DNA of 64,000 bases, from the NCBI RefSeq assembly GCF_900105165.1, contig NZ_LT629740.1, positions 310,001-374,000 of the forward strand, written 5' to 3'. The DNA is from Mucilaginibacter mallensis (GTDB taxonomy: Bacteria > Bacteroidota > Bacteroidia > Sphingobacteriales > Sphingobacteriaceae). Shown in pieces: positions 8,935-16,960 of the stretch (its first letter is position 1; each line of letters opens with the position of its first letter). The notes under the pieces are model-generated. The model did not search any database, had not been told where the DNA came from, and was given only the letters and a program-made list of their open reading frames with translations. The translations under genes and the position numbers were made by a program.

Positions 8935-10287
8935 ATGAAGTATTTAGTATTTCTTATCCCTGTATTTTTTGTGCTGAATTCACCGGCGCAAACCATTATC
9001 AAGCAGGATGCTGCTATTAAACAAATGGTTGACGAGGTTTCATCCAGGAACATAGAGGCTATCATTCGTAAGCTGGTAAGTTTTAAAAGCAGGCACACGC
9101 TTAGTGATACTTCCAGTAAAACAACAGGCAGTGGTGCGGCGCGTAACTGGATTAAGGCCGAGATGGAGCACTATGCGGCTGCATCAGGTGGTAGAATGGT
9201 GGTACAGTTTGATACTTTTACTCAGCCTAAAGGAGAAAGGATTGACAAAGCTGTAAAGCTTAAAAATGTTCTGGCTGTTTTAAAGGGAACAGACCCTAAT
9301 GATACCAGGGTTTATATTGTATCGGGTCATTATGATTCCCGTGTAAACGATGTAATGAATCCCGATGCTGTTGAACCGGGAGCTAATGATGATGCCTCAG
9401 GGACTGCCGTATCAATGGAACTGGCAAGGGTGATGGCAAAGCGATCATTCCCGGCTACCATAATTTTTATGTCGGTAGTGGGTGAAGAGCAGGGGCTATA
9501 TGGGTCAACAAATGTGGCCAAGCGTGCTAAGGCTGAGAACTGGAATATTGATGCCATGCTCAATAATGATATTGTTGGCAATACCCATGGCATGGAAACT
9601 GACTTGAAGGATAACCGCAGCGTGCGTGTTTTTAGCGAAGGAGTACCGTCTGTTATGGCTGATAATGTAAAGCAGGTATCGGGTTTAATAGCTTTGGGCG
9701 GCGAAAATGACAGCCCCTCGCGCGAATTGGCCCGATATATAAAAGAAGTTGCTGAACGCTATGTCGATCAGCTTGATGTGACGATGATATATCGCCGCGA
9801 CCGGTACTTACGCAGCGGCGACCATGTGCCATTTTTATTACAGGGTTTTACAGCGGTAAGATTCACGGAAATGAATGAGGATTTTACCCGCCAACATCAG
9901 GATGTACGTACTGAAAAGGGTGTAGATTATGGTGATCTTCCCGATTTTGTTGATTTTAATTACGTGCAAAAAGTAGCCAGAATGAATCTTTCTGTATTGG
10001 CAAACTTGGCGCTTGCACCTGCCGAGCCACAAAATGCAGGCATTGTTACCAGCGGCTTAACCAACAAAACCATTTTAAAATGGGATAAACCTAAAACCGG
10101 CAAAAAACCGGCAGGCTATTATGTACTGATGCGCGAAACGATCAATCCGTATTGGGAAAAGAAATTTTATGTAACAGATACCACTGCTACGTTAAGTTAT
10201 TCCAAAGATAATTACCTTTTCGCCGTACAATCGGTAGATGCAGATGGGCATGAAAGTCTGCCGGTATTTCCAAAGCCGATAAGATAA
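8935..10287 (+). CDS. Secreted M28-family zinc metallopeptidase
   Basis: 450 residues with signal peptide MKYLVFLIPVFFVLNSPAQ. The M28 zinc ligands and catalytic residues are visible in order: SGHYDSR (His about 131, Asp 133), GANDDASGT (bridging Asp about 153), VGEEQGLYGS (catalytic and ligand Glu about 183), NNDIVGN (Asp about 213) and SGDHVPF (last His about 295). The C-terminal 85 residues, starting after LAPAEPQNAG, resemble a fibronectin III domain (TILKWDKP, GYYVLMRET, YLFAVQSVDADGHES). It is probably an aminopeptidase acting in the periplasm or outside the cell. No T9SS sorting tail is present. Confidence 0.9.
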   Translation: MKYLVFLIPVFFVLNSPAQTIIKQDAAIKQMVDEVSSRNIEAIIRKLVSFKSRHTLSDTSSKTTGSGAARNWIKAEMEHYAAASGGRMVVQFDTFTQPKGERIDKAVKLKNVLAVLKGTDPNDTRVYIVSGHYDSRVNDVMNPDAVEPGANDDASGTAVSMELARVMAKRSFPATIIFMSVVGEEQGLYGSTNVAKRAKAENWNIDAMLNNDIVGNTHGMETDLKDNRSVRVFSEGVPSVMADNVKQVSGLIALGGENDSPSRELARYIKEVAERYVDQLDVTMIYRRDRYLRSGDHVPFLLQGFTAVRFTEMNEDFTRQHQDVRTEKGVDYGDLPDFVDFNYVQKVARMNLSVLANLALAPAEPQNAGIVTSGLTNKTILKWDKPKTGKKPAGYYVLMRETINPYWEKKFYVTDTTATLSYSKDNYLFAVQSVDADGHESLPVFPKPIR

Positions 10288-10333
10288 GAACATAATTCTC
10301 TTAGATTAAAGATCGTCTTTAAATCCCCATCAC

Positions 10334-10444
10334 TAGCGCAAGTCTTGTGGGTGAAACGCCCTGAGCGATTGCTGACTTGTGCTTGTTTATATTCCAAAAA
10401 CACAAGTCACCCCTACTTATCCCAAACTCACAAGACTTGCGCTA
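10334..10444. repeat. TAGCGCAAGTC-type inverted hairpin pair
   Basis: The outer arms TAGCGCAAGTCTTGTGGGT (10334-10352) and its inverse at 10426-10444 match at 18 of 19 positions. The inner arms TGACTTGTG (10373-10381) and CACAAGTCA (10401-10409) are perfect. Each half folds into a hairpin (GCGCAAGTC with GACTTGTGC), so this is a head-to-head pair of one unit. A single unit occurs at 16241-16274. It fills most of the gap between the M28 gene and the ABC permease gene, which converge here. Confidence 0.75.
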
Positions 10445-10514
10445 AAACCGGGCAGATAAGCGCGGATAGATTCTTCGTACCTCAGAATGACAATTTTTTA
10501 TAATAATCAGATCA

Positions 10515-11324
10515 TTACTTCACACTCTTTTTCAGCACAATAAAATAGCCAGCTATAAAAACAACAGCGGCAACAATAAGACTAACTAAAATCTCTTTTG
10601 TAAACATATCAATAGTTATTACAGGCATTCCAGGGCTGGGAGGGGCTTGCCCATGACGTGGCAATATGCTTAATGCCAGCATAGGGTGCGAATAAGGGAA
10701 AAGGTAGGCATAGGTCCATTTGTTGGCGGCTAAAATAACACCGGTTATAGTGGCTACAAAACCAATACCCATCGGCTTTAAAAAATCGCGGAATAGCAGG
10801 CTCAGTAAAAATTGTATAGACAATATACCTAATGAGGATAAAAATAATTTAAAATATAGCTGGGTCAAAGTGCTGGCAATGCTGTATTCACTAAATTTTA
10901 ATTGAGGCTTTAACAAACCCAACAGGTTGCCGAAACCAAGTGTGAAAAGCACAAATAATGCAAGGCATAAGAGCACTAAAAATAAGGCATAAAAAAACTT
11001 AGCCGAATAAACCGACAGCTTTGATATTGGTAAACTGAACAGCGTTTTCCAGGTGTCGGCCTTGTGTTCGATGCTGTTTACAGAGTATGCTATAAACACA
11101 ATGAGCATCGGTAATAACAATGAACCCATCACGCCTAATATAGCGCCTGAAAACTGTACCCAAAGCATTATTCCCGGCAGCCCTGCCAGCTTGTCGCTAT
11201 GGGAGTAAAAGCCAATGAACAGTAACAGGCAAAGCAGTAGTGGTAGTATCACAGCGCTCCAAAAACCGGCAGTTTTCCGGGTTTTATAAAACTCAGACCT
11301 GAATGATAATATAAATCCTTTCAT
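10515..11324 (-). CDS. ABC-2 type transporter permease
   Basis: 269 residues with about six hydrophobic helices (for example VILPLLLCLLLFIGFY, ILGVMGSLLLPMLIVFIAY, FFYALFLVLLCLALFVLFTL and the C-terminal ILVSLIVAAVVFIAGYFIVL). The opening MKGFILSFRSEFYKTRKT is typical of ABC2_membrane_4 permeases related to lantibiotic-immunity exporters (MutE/EpiE-like). The start lies 6 bases after the stop of the ATPase gene, so the two form an operon and presumably one exporter. The exported substrate is unknown; exporters of this class often confer peptide-antibiotic resistance. Confidence 0.85.
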   Translation of the reverse strand: MKGFILSFRSEFYKTRKTAGFWSAVILPLLLCLLLFIGFYSHSDKLAGLPGIMLWVQFSGAILGVMGSLLLPMLIVFIAYSVNSIEHKADTWKTLFSLPISKLSVYSAKFFYALFLVLLCLALFVLFTLGFGNLLGLLKPQLKFSEYSIASTLTQLYFKLFLSSLGILSIQFLLSLLFRDFLKPMGIGFVATITGVILAANKWTYAYLFPYSHPMLALSILPRHGQAPPSPGMPVITIDMFTKEILVSLIVAAVVFIAGYFIVLKKSVK

Positions 11325-11330
11325 GATGGC

Positions 11331-12230
11331 TTAGGCGGTTTGGGTAATGGCTAAAAATAGTTTCTCCAGGTCTTGCTGTTGTTTGTTAATGCTGTATACA
11401 ACATAGCCCATTTGGTTAAGCATGGTATTTATTTCCCCCATTTGCTGTTTGGAGGTATAAGGCAGATATATATGTTGCTCAGTAACATCGCTAACAATAA
11501 CATTATTCCGGCTCAAATAATTGGCAGCGTCGGCAGTGTTGTCTGTTTCAATCTGTATCAATGGCTTGTTCATGCTTTCCAGTTCCTTAATACTTCCCTG
11601 GAAAAGCAACTCCCCATGGTTGATGATACCTACATGTGTAGCCATACGCTCTATTTCTGCCAATAAGTGGCTTGATATAAAAACCGTTTTCTGATGTTCT
11701 TTAATCAATTTTATAAGCAGTTCACGTATCTCAATTATTCCGTTTGGATCCAGGCCGTTGGTGGGTTCATCTAAAATAAGCAATTTAGGGTCTGATAATA
11801 ACGCCAGGGCTATACCCAAACGCTGTTTCATCCCTAATGAATATTGCCCGGCTTTTTTATGTGCGGCGTCGGTTAAATGTACCAGGTTTAGCATGTCATC
11901 AACACGTTTTTCTGATATCTGTAACAACAACGCCCTGTTTAGTAAGTTTTCCTTACCGGTAAGGTGAAGATATATAGCGGGTTGCTCAATGAGTGAGCCA
12001 ATTTGCGAAAGTATTTCAAGGCGGTTACTTTTTAGTTCCTTGCCAAAAATATGTATGCTGCCTTGCTGTACCTGTAGCAGATTCAGCAGTAATTTTATGG
12101 TTGTGGTTTTCCCGGCACCATTTGGGCCTAAAAAACCATATATGCTCCCTTCGGGTACTTGCAGGGATACTGATTTAACAACCGCTTGGTTGCCAAAGTT
12201 AAAGGTTAACCCGGCTGTATCTATTACCAC
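11331..12230 (-). CDS. ABC transporter ATP-binding subunit (BcrA-like)
   Basis: 299 residues. Walker A is GPNGAGKTT (35-43), the Q-loop region is IGSLIEQPAIY, the signature is SLGMKQR (131-137), Walker B is LLILDEP (150-156) with the D-loop NGLDP, and the H-switch is VFISSHLL. The C-terminal 80 residues form the regulatory extension common in BcrA/NatA-type ATPases. The GTG start at 12230 is supported by AAGGAG about 6 bases upstream, one of few clear Shine-Dalgarno sites in this window, and by overlap with the stop of the small upstream ORF. It energises the permease at 10515-11324. Confidence 0.92.
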   Translation of the reverse strand: MVIDTAGLTFNFGNQAVVKSVSLQVPEGSIYGFLGPNGAGKTTTIKLLLNLLQVQQGSIHIFGKELKSNRLEILSQIGSLIEQPAIYLHLTGKENLLNRALLLQISEKRVDDMLNLVHLTDAAHKKAGQYSLGMKQRLGIALALLSDPKLLILDEPTNGLDPNGIIEIRELLIKLIKEHQKTVFISSHLLAEIERMATHVGIINHGELLFQGSIKELESMNKPLIQIETDNTADAANYLSRNNVIVSDVTEQHIYLPYTSKQQMGEINTMLNQMGYVVYSINKQQQDLEKLFLAITQTA

Positions 12231-12430
12231 ACTTTCTCCTTGCTAATGGAGCAAACTGTTTTAATTAAACTAACACTTTTAAAAAAAAGTGAGGTAGCCT
12301 GGTGGCATGAATTACATGCTATCGCAGTCTTTTTTTGTTGAAACTGGTAGCTAAAGCCCATGATTAAGGCAAACAGCACTGGTACCAGTAATAAAACAAA
12401 AGGGTTTGAGTTTGTTATCAGCTTTTTCAT
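12224..12430 (-). CDS. Small membrane-anchored ORF leading the ABC exporter operon
   Basis: 68 residues: a short basic start, one hydrophobic helix (FVLLLVPVLFALIMGFSY, about 11-28), then a polar tail with a CNSC pair. It overlaps the start of the ATPase gene by 7 bases, an arrangement typical of translational coupling. I do not recognise the family. It could be a small exporter subunit, an immunity-type peptide or simply a leader ORF. The basic MKKLITNS start and the single helix favour a real protein over chance. Confidence 0.5.
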   Translation of the reverse strand: MKKLITNSNPFVLLLVPVLFALIMGFSYQFQQKKTAIACNSCHQATSLFFKSVSLIKTVCSISKEKVW

Positions 12431-12587
12431 TGTGAGTGATTTGATGATACAAAGGAATATTAATTATTCCACCCCCTAAAAACATTTAGACCAAGTTCCC
12501 TTATTCATAGACGAACCCCTATTTACCCCGACAAACCCGTTTATAGGAGATAATTACCCGTTCATCGGTAAAAAGCATGCCTATATA

Positions 12588-12627
12588 TAAATTTGTGTAT
12601 GATAACACAGTCAAAATATTATATTTG
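12588..12627 (+). promoter_or_regulatory. Two -7 boxes upstream of the LytS kinase gene
   Basis: TAAATTTG at 12588-12595 and TATATTTG at 12620-12627 are both exact TAnnTTTG matches, 114 and 82 bases before the ATG at 12710. Neither has a clear -33 partner. They lie in the divergent spacer between the exporter operon and the kinase. Confidence 0.45.
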
Positions 12628-12709
12628 GTATAGTGTAGCTATTGTGTGATGTGCTGAAAAAATAAACACTCATGATAATTCCATTACCCTTAATATGTAA
12701 TTGACTTTA

Positions 12710-13723
12710 ATGAAAAAAAGCTGGCAAATATTCTGGCATGTGTTTTTTTGGATATGCCTTATCTCGCTATTCCTGTACCTGGGTAGTGACGATACGCAGC
12801 TGGGCCTAAAAGGGCTTTTAATCATTTTTTTACTATACCCGTTAATTAACATTAGCATATTTTATCTGAACTACCTTGTTTTTATTCCAATCTTTTGGGA
12901 TAAAAAACGATATAGTAGCTACGGTATTTTAATTGTGCTCACCATAATCATTTTTGGACTTGGTAAGTACGGCGTTGGCCTTCATTTTAAGCAATACGTG
13001 CTGATGCATGAAAAAGGCTATGTAATTGGTTTTTGGCAGTATTTTTTGGGGACTGTTTTTACCAGCCTTATATTCCTTTTCCTGAGCATTGTACTACAAA
13101 TTACTACCGACTGGTTTCTGAATGAGCGCGTACAGCGCGATCTGGAGAACCAGCGACTCAGCGCCGAACTCTCCTTCCTGAAATCGCAGATCAACCCGCA
13201 TTTCCTTTTCAACTCACTGAACAGTATATACTCGCTGGCCTACCAGCGTTCGGAAACTACGCCAGAGGCTATACTTAAATTATCCGAAATTATGCGTTAC
13301 ATGCTGTATGAATGTAATGATAATAAGGTTTTGCTGACCAAGGAGCTGCAATACCTGCAAAACTATATCGACCTTCAAAAGATCCGTTTCGGCAAAAAAT
13401 CATATATCGATTTTAAAGTGACTGGTCAGGTTGATGGCCAACAGATAGTGCCGCTATTACTGATAGCTTTTATTGAAAATGCCTTTAAACATGGCGTTGT
13501 CAACGATCCTTTATCACCCATCCATTTATTAATAGATGTGAATGAAGATCATCTGCATTTTTACATCCAGAATAAAAAGCATAGCAATAACCGCGACGCT
13601 ATGGGCGGCATAGGTTTAAATAATGTTAAACGCCGGCTCGATCTGCTCTACCCTGGTAAATACAGTTTAACTATTAATAATGAAGAGCAAACCTACACCA
13701 GCGAACTATCATTGGTTTTATAA
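12710..13723 (+). CDS. LytS/YehU-type membrane sensor histidine kinase
   Basis: 337 residues from ATG 12710 (a TTG three codons upstream is less likely). The N-terminal 130 residues hold four membrane helices. The His_kinase domain follows: FLKSQINPHFLFNSLNSIYS with the phospho-accepting His at 164. The ATPase part shows LLIAFIENAFKHG (N-box) and GGIGLNNVKRRLDLLYPG (G-box), the short form usual in this group. It pairs with the LytTR regulator at 14214-14960, though a small gene separates them. The signal is unknown; kinases like this often respond to membrane state or peptides. Confidence 0.9.
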   Translation: MKKSWQIFWHVFFWICLISLFLYLGSDDTQLGLKGLLIIFLLYPLINISIFYLNYLVFIPIFWDKKRYSSYGILIVLTIIIFGLGKYGVGLHFKQYVLMHEKGYVIGFWQYFLGTVFTSLIFLFLSIVLQITTDWFLNERVQRDLENQRLSAELSFLKSQINPHFLFNSLNSIYSLAYQRSETTPEAILKLSEIMRYMLYECNDNKVLLTKELQYLQNYIDLQKIRFGKKSYIDFKVTGQVDGQQIVPLLLIAFIENAFKHGVVNDPLSPIHLLIDVNEDHLHFYIQNKKHSNNRDAMGGIGLNNVKRRLDLLYPGKYSLTINNEEQTYTSELSLVL

Positions 13724-13834
13724 ATAATTGCTTTCTCCCAATTTCATATATGAATAAAATAATTTGATAAATTATTTTATTCAACTGTAATGTTCTGGCC
13801 TTTGCTTACGTAATGGCTATAAAACCGCTGGATT

Positions 13835-14089
13835 ATGAAATACATTATTAATTATGTGTTGTTTATGGCCGTATGCGCTGTGATCTCTCCTTTTTTTAAA
13901 AATAATGTTCATTCTTCGTCCTCACACCCATTTAAAGACAGCCACAATATGATTAGCAGTACTACCCATACAGATTATTGGGGTCTGCGGACTAATTTAT
14001 CGCCCACCATTATGGATGACAAGAATCAAACTGTTGAACACAATGTTTTTACATCTTATTGGGGAACTATTATATTAAGAGGTAATTAG
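13835..14089 (+). CDS. Small secreted or membrane-anchored protein between kinase and regulator
   Basis: 84 residues with an N-terminal hydrophobic segment (YIINYVLFMAVCAVISPFF, 3-21). The rest is polar and carries two YWG motifs (HTDYWGLRT and TSYWGTIIL), the second close to the C-terminus. I do not recognise the family. Its position inside a LytS/LytTR locus suggests an exported peptide or sensor partner, but that is inference. There is no strong ribosome binding site, as for many genes here. It may be expressed with the kinase, 111 bases upstream. Confidence 0.5.
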   Translation: MKYIINYVLFMAVCAVISPFFKNNVHSSSSHPFKDSHNMISSTTHTDYWGLRTNLSPTIMDDKNQTVEHNVFTSYWGTIILRGN

Positions 14090-14213
14090 TGATATATTGT
14101 GCCTGCCGTCTTTCTTTTCTTATTAATGCTGATTCAAAAGAAACAGCTGAATTGTTAAAAGAAACTCACTTTTCAAATTTTCCGGTACTACATCCTGAAT
14201 AATCATTAGTTTT

Positions 14214-14960
14214 ATGCCCATGATCAGATGCCTTGTTGTTGACGATGAGCCTTTAGCGCTGCATATAGTGGAAGATTACATTTCCAAAGTGCCGTTCCTG
14301 CAACTGGTTAAATCAACCACCAATCCTATTGAAGCTTTAACGCTGGTGCAGCAGGGCGATGTTGACCTGGTCTTTCTTGATGTGCAGATGCCCGAGCTTA
14401 CCGGCATCCAGTTCCTGAAGATTGCCAATGGTAAAGCCAAGGTTATCCTAACCACTGCCTACCCTGAATATGCGTTGGAAGGCTATGAACTGGATGTGGT
14501 CGACTACCTGCTTAAGCCCATCGCGTTTGATCGTTTTTTTAAATCGGTACAAAAGGCCCAGGCTATTATACAGCCGTCGGCTAAATTAATAGTTATACCT
14601 GAGCCTGTACAGCAGCAACAGCAGCCGCAGAACGACTTTTTAAGCGATTTTATCTTCATAAAAAGCGAACACAAAATACAAAAGGTGTACCTGCGCGATA
14701 TTTTATTTATCGAGGGACTGAAAGATTATATCTCCATATTTACCCCTGCCGAGCGTATCATCACCCTGCAAAACATGAAAAAGATGGAAGATGCCTTGCC
14801 CGAAAGGCATTTTATCCGCGTACATAAATCATACATTGTATCGCTCAATAAGATCGACAGCATCGAGCGCAGCCGCATATGGATAGGTGACAAGATCATC
14901 CCCGTAGGCGACACCTACCGCGACCCATTCTTCAAGATAATTGACGGGAAGAATATTTAG
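14214..14960 (+). CDS. LytTR-family response regulator
   Basis: 248 residues. Receiver domain: VVDDEP (8-13) acidic pocket, LVFLDVQMPE with phospho-acceptor Asp56, VILTTAYPEYALEG (Thr/Ala switch region) and VDYLLKPI with the conserved Lys. A Gln-rich linker (QQQQQPQ, about 137) leads to the LytTR DNA-binding domain (KVYLRDILFIEGLKDYISI, RHFIRVHKSYIVSLNKI, IPVGDTYRD). It binds DNA as the output of the upstream LytS kinase. The start could be ATG 14214 or the ATG two codons later; both leave the receiver intact. Confidence 0.92.
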   Translation: MPMIRCLVVDDEPLALHIVEDYISKVPFLQLVKSTTNPIEALTLVQQGDVDLVFLDVQMPELTGIQFLKIANGKAKVILTTAYPEYALEGYELDVVDYLLKPIAFDRFFKSVQKAQAIIQPSAKLIVIPEPVQQQQQPQNDFLSDFIFIKSEHKIQKVYLRDILFIEGLKDYISIFTPAERIITLQNMKKMEDALPERHFIRVHKSYIVSLNKIDSIERSRIWIGDKIIPVGDTYRDPFFKIIDGKNI

Positions 14961-14988
14961 CCAATGGCTCAATGCAAATAAAGAGGGA

Positions 14989-15403
14989 GGGTCATGCTGA
15001 GGTACTCGAAGCATAAGCGTAAAGGCCCTCAACGCCATGCTCTACGTTTGCTTTTTTCTAACGGATAGTTCAGGTAGCAAATGCCAATCTCTATTTATTA
15101 AAGCCTCTTTCTTAGTCCTATTCCAACCTTTAATCTGTTTTTCAAAAGCAATTGCCTGGGCAGGATCCGGAAACCGCTCATGAAATACAAGCTTTACCGG
15201 CCTCCTTTTGCTGGTATATGAACTGGGGCTAATTCCATTATCGTGTTCATACAAACGCCTTTCCAAATCATTGGTGATACCGGTATAATATGAATTATCA
15301 CTGCATAAGAGTATATATACGAAGTATTGGTTCATTTATAGTTCTTCCTTTAATATGATACGTAGGCCTTTGCCCTTATGCTTCGAGTGCCTCAGCATGA
15401 CCC
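14989..15403. mobile_element. Candidate mobile element: GIY-YIG gene enclosed by GTCAT-headed inverted repeats
   Basis: The arms at 14989-15027 and 15365-15403 are each 39 bases and match inverted at 36 positions. They begin GGGTCATGCTGAGG and contain ACTCGAAGCAT; each arm can fold by itself (ATGCT with AGCAT). Between them lies a single ORF, the GIY-YIG gene (15042-15335), with 14 and 29 bases to the arms. The whole unit is 415 bp and sits between two convergent genes. Related GTCAT-headed pairs without an ORF occur at 4011-4102 and 26590-26701. That it moves as a unit is an inference. Confidence 0.55.
15042..15335 (-). CDS. Small stand-alone GIY-YIG nuclease-family protein
   Basis: 97 residues, the usual length of stand-alone GIY-YIG domains. 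FVYILLC (5-11) and YYTGITND (16-23) correspond to the GIY and YIG elements. R26 and R27 in DLERRLYEH, H31 in the same stretch and E65 in AIAFEKQIKGW fit the catalytic Arg, His and metal-binding Glu. AAGGAAG lies 8 bases before the ATG at 15335. The fold cuts DNA in UvrC and homing nucleases; activity here is unproven. The gene is completely enclosed by inverted repeats, which sets it apart from a normal chromosomal gene. Confidence 0.85.
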   Translation of the reverse strand: MNQYFVYILLCSDNSYYTGITNDLERRLYEHDNGISPSSYTSKRRPVKLVFHERFPDPAQAIAFEKQIKGWNRTKKEALINRDWHLLPELSVRKKQT

Positions 15404-15423
15404 TACGCACAAATCATTTAACT

Positions 15424-16188
15424 TTACGCTTTCACCACCATAGGCACTGCGGGCGGTTGCCCAAGCGCTTTCCTTATCCTGTTCTCTGCATCCAGTACCA
15501 ATTCCTCGGCGGGGATTTTGCCGGGTTCAATAGGTGCAAGCACATCAACGGTGGTTTTGATAAAGGTATTTATAGGGAAAATGCCGAATTTTACTATTTT
15601 CCAGGAGTTATTTATGACTATGGGCACCAATAATGCCTCAGGGCATTTTTTTAGTATAGTTGCTATACCTGCCGCGCGGAAAGGTTTTACATTGCCATCC
15701 TTTGAGCGTGTGCCCTCCGGAAATATCACGGTCGACCATTTATTTTCTTTCATGCGCGTAGCCAGCTTAACTATCTCAGTAATGGATTGCCTTGAATCCT
15801 TACGGTCAATATTAGCGGCGCCCCCATATTTAAGGTTGAATGATATGGATGGGATACCCCGGGTTAGTTCAATCTTCGAAATAAATTTAGCATGATATTT
15901 TCGCAGGTACCAGATAAGCGGCGGTATATCAAACATACTTTGGTGATTGGCTATAAAGATTATCGGCCTCCCTATCGGCAACTCCTGTGTATTGGTGAAC
16001 TTTACGGTATCACCTGCCAGGTATAAGCTGCTCATTAAGCAAAAGTTTAGCAGGTCGACTGATTTTTTATGCGCGCTATAGCCCCCCAATTTATAGCAAA
16101 GCCATTGTATAGGATGAAAAATGCACAGTGCCAGGAAAAATACCACTGTAACAATGGGTGTTAAAATATAGCCGAGGAACTTTCTCAT
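15424..16188 (-). CDS. plsC: 1-acyl-sn-glycerol-3-phosphate acyltransferase
   Basis: 254 residues. An N-terminal membrane helix (YILTPIVTVVFFLALCIF) is followed by acyltransferase block 1, NHQSMFD (81-87, the Hx4D catalytic pair), block 2 around GGAANIDRKDSR, and block 3, FPEGTRS (156-162, phosphate binding). Block 4 is seen as LLVPIVINNSW. It acylates lysophosphatidate to phosphatidate at the inner membrane. It is monocistronic, upstream of the GIY-YIG element, and no partner gene is adjacent. Confidence 0.9.
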   Translation of the reverse strand: MRKFLGYILTPIVTVVFFLALCIFHPIQWLCYKLGGYSAHKKSVDLLNFCLMSSLYLAGDTVKFTNTQELPIGRPIIFIANHQSMFDIPPLIWYLRKYHAKFISKIELTRGIPSISFNLKYGGAANIDRKDSRQSITEIVKLATRMKENKWSTVIFPEGTRSKDGNVKPFRAAGIATILKKCPEALLVPIVINNSWKIVKFGIFPINTFIKTTVDVLAPIEPGKIPAEELVLDAENRIRKALGQPPAVPMVVKA

Positions 16189-16240
16189 TGTATTTAGCAG
16201 GGCTAAATTATAAAATATTTCAATAATGCTTATCCATTTT

Positions 16241-16274
16241 TAGCGCAAGTCTTGTGGGTTGATGACTTGTGCCA
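16241..16274. repeat. Single TAGCGCAAGTC hairpin unit
   Basis: TAGCGCAAGTCTTGTGGGT matches the left arm of the pair at 10334-10444. Here it folds on itself (GCGCAAGTC with GACTTGTGC, one G-U pair) and has no inverted partner. It lies between the plsC promoter region and the end of the Nudix gene. Confidence 0.65.
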
Positions 16275-16285
16275 TTGTAGGGATA

Positions 16286-16849
16286 TTACCCCAGTTTATT
16301 TTCAAGCAGCAGTAATTTAACCTTTAATATGCCCGCTACCGACATGGAATCGGTTATTTTGCCTTCACAAACCATTTGGTATGCTTCCTCAAAAGGTACC
16401 TTTTTTACAACGAGTTGCTCAGTATCCTCAGGCTCGGCCTCAAATTGTTCAAGACCGCGGGCCAGGTAAAGGATGCTGAGCTCATCACTTACCGAGTTGG
16501 AGAGGTGCAGGCGCTGTATCTCCGTCCACTCACTGGCTTTAAGGCCGGTTTCTTCAAGCAACTCGCGTTTGGCTGAATCAATTGGGTCGATACCGAGCAA
16601 ACCTCCGCCTTCAGTTATCTCCCAGCTGTATTGGTCCAACGGGAAACGGTATTGGCCCACCAGGTAAGTGTTCATGTCCTTATCCAAAGTAACAATACCT
16701 ATGGCCAGGTTCTTAAAGTGCACCTTGCCATAAATCCCCGGGTTACCCGATGGATTGATCACCTGGTACTCAGTTAAACTGATCCAGGGGTTAGTATAAA
16801 TATGTTTTGCGGATGTAATGGTCCAGGGATTTTCTTCGGTGTGATGCAT
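16286..16849 (-). CDS. Nudix hydrolase (ADP-ribose pyrophosphatase-like)
   Basis: 187 residues. The Nudix box is at 81-103: a GGG start, then DSAKRELLEETGL. The RELLEE core with its metal-binding glutamates is intact, but the first conserved glutamate of the box (GX5E) is replaced by Ile87. ITEGGG before it and VGQYRFPLDQYSWE upstream resemble the ADP-ribose and NDP-sugar hydrolase branch. It probably cleaves ADP-ribose or a nucleoside diphosphate sugar in the cytosol. A weak box TACCTTTA lies just before the ATG, downstream of the metK terminator, so it likely has its own promoter. Confidence 0.88.
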   Translation of the reverse strand: MHHTEENPWTITSAKHIYTNPWISLTEYQVINPSGNPGIYGKVHFKNLAIGIVTLDKDMNTYLVGQYRFPLDQYSWEITEGGGLLGIDPIDSAKRELLEETGLKASEWTEIQRLHLSNSVSDELSILYLARGLEQFEAEPEDTEQLVVKKVPFEEAYQMVCEGKITDSMSVAGILKVKLLLLENKLG

Positions 16850-16878
16850 GGGCGTAAAGGTAATAATCTGCTTTAAAC

Positions 16879-16915
16879 AAAAATAGCGATGGGTATCAAA
16901 CCCATCGCTATTTTT
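16879..16915 (-). terminator. Terminator of metK
   Basis: A perfect 15-bp stem (AAAAATAGCGATGGG, 16879-16893, with its inverse at 16901-16915) and a 7-base loop. Read on the minus strand it ends in a T-rich run (ATTTTTGTTT). It separates metK from the Nudix gene. Confidence 0.9.
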
Positions 16916-16925
16916 GTTATTTAAA

Positions 16926-16960
16926 GTCTCACCCTTCAGGGGGAGATTTAGAGGGGGCTC
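16926..16960. repeat. Single CCCCCTGAAGGG-type repeat unit
   Basis: On the minus strand it reads GAGCCCCCTC, an AAATCT stretch, then CCCCCTGAAGGG. This is a unit of the family that occurs as an inverted pair at 35243-35329. It lies directly after the metK stop codon and before the terminator. Confidence 0.5.
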
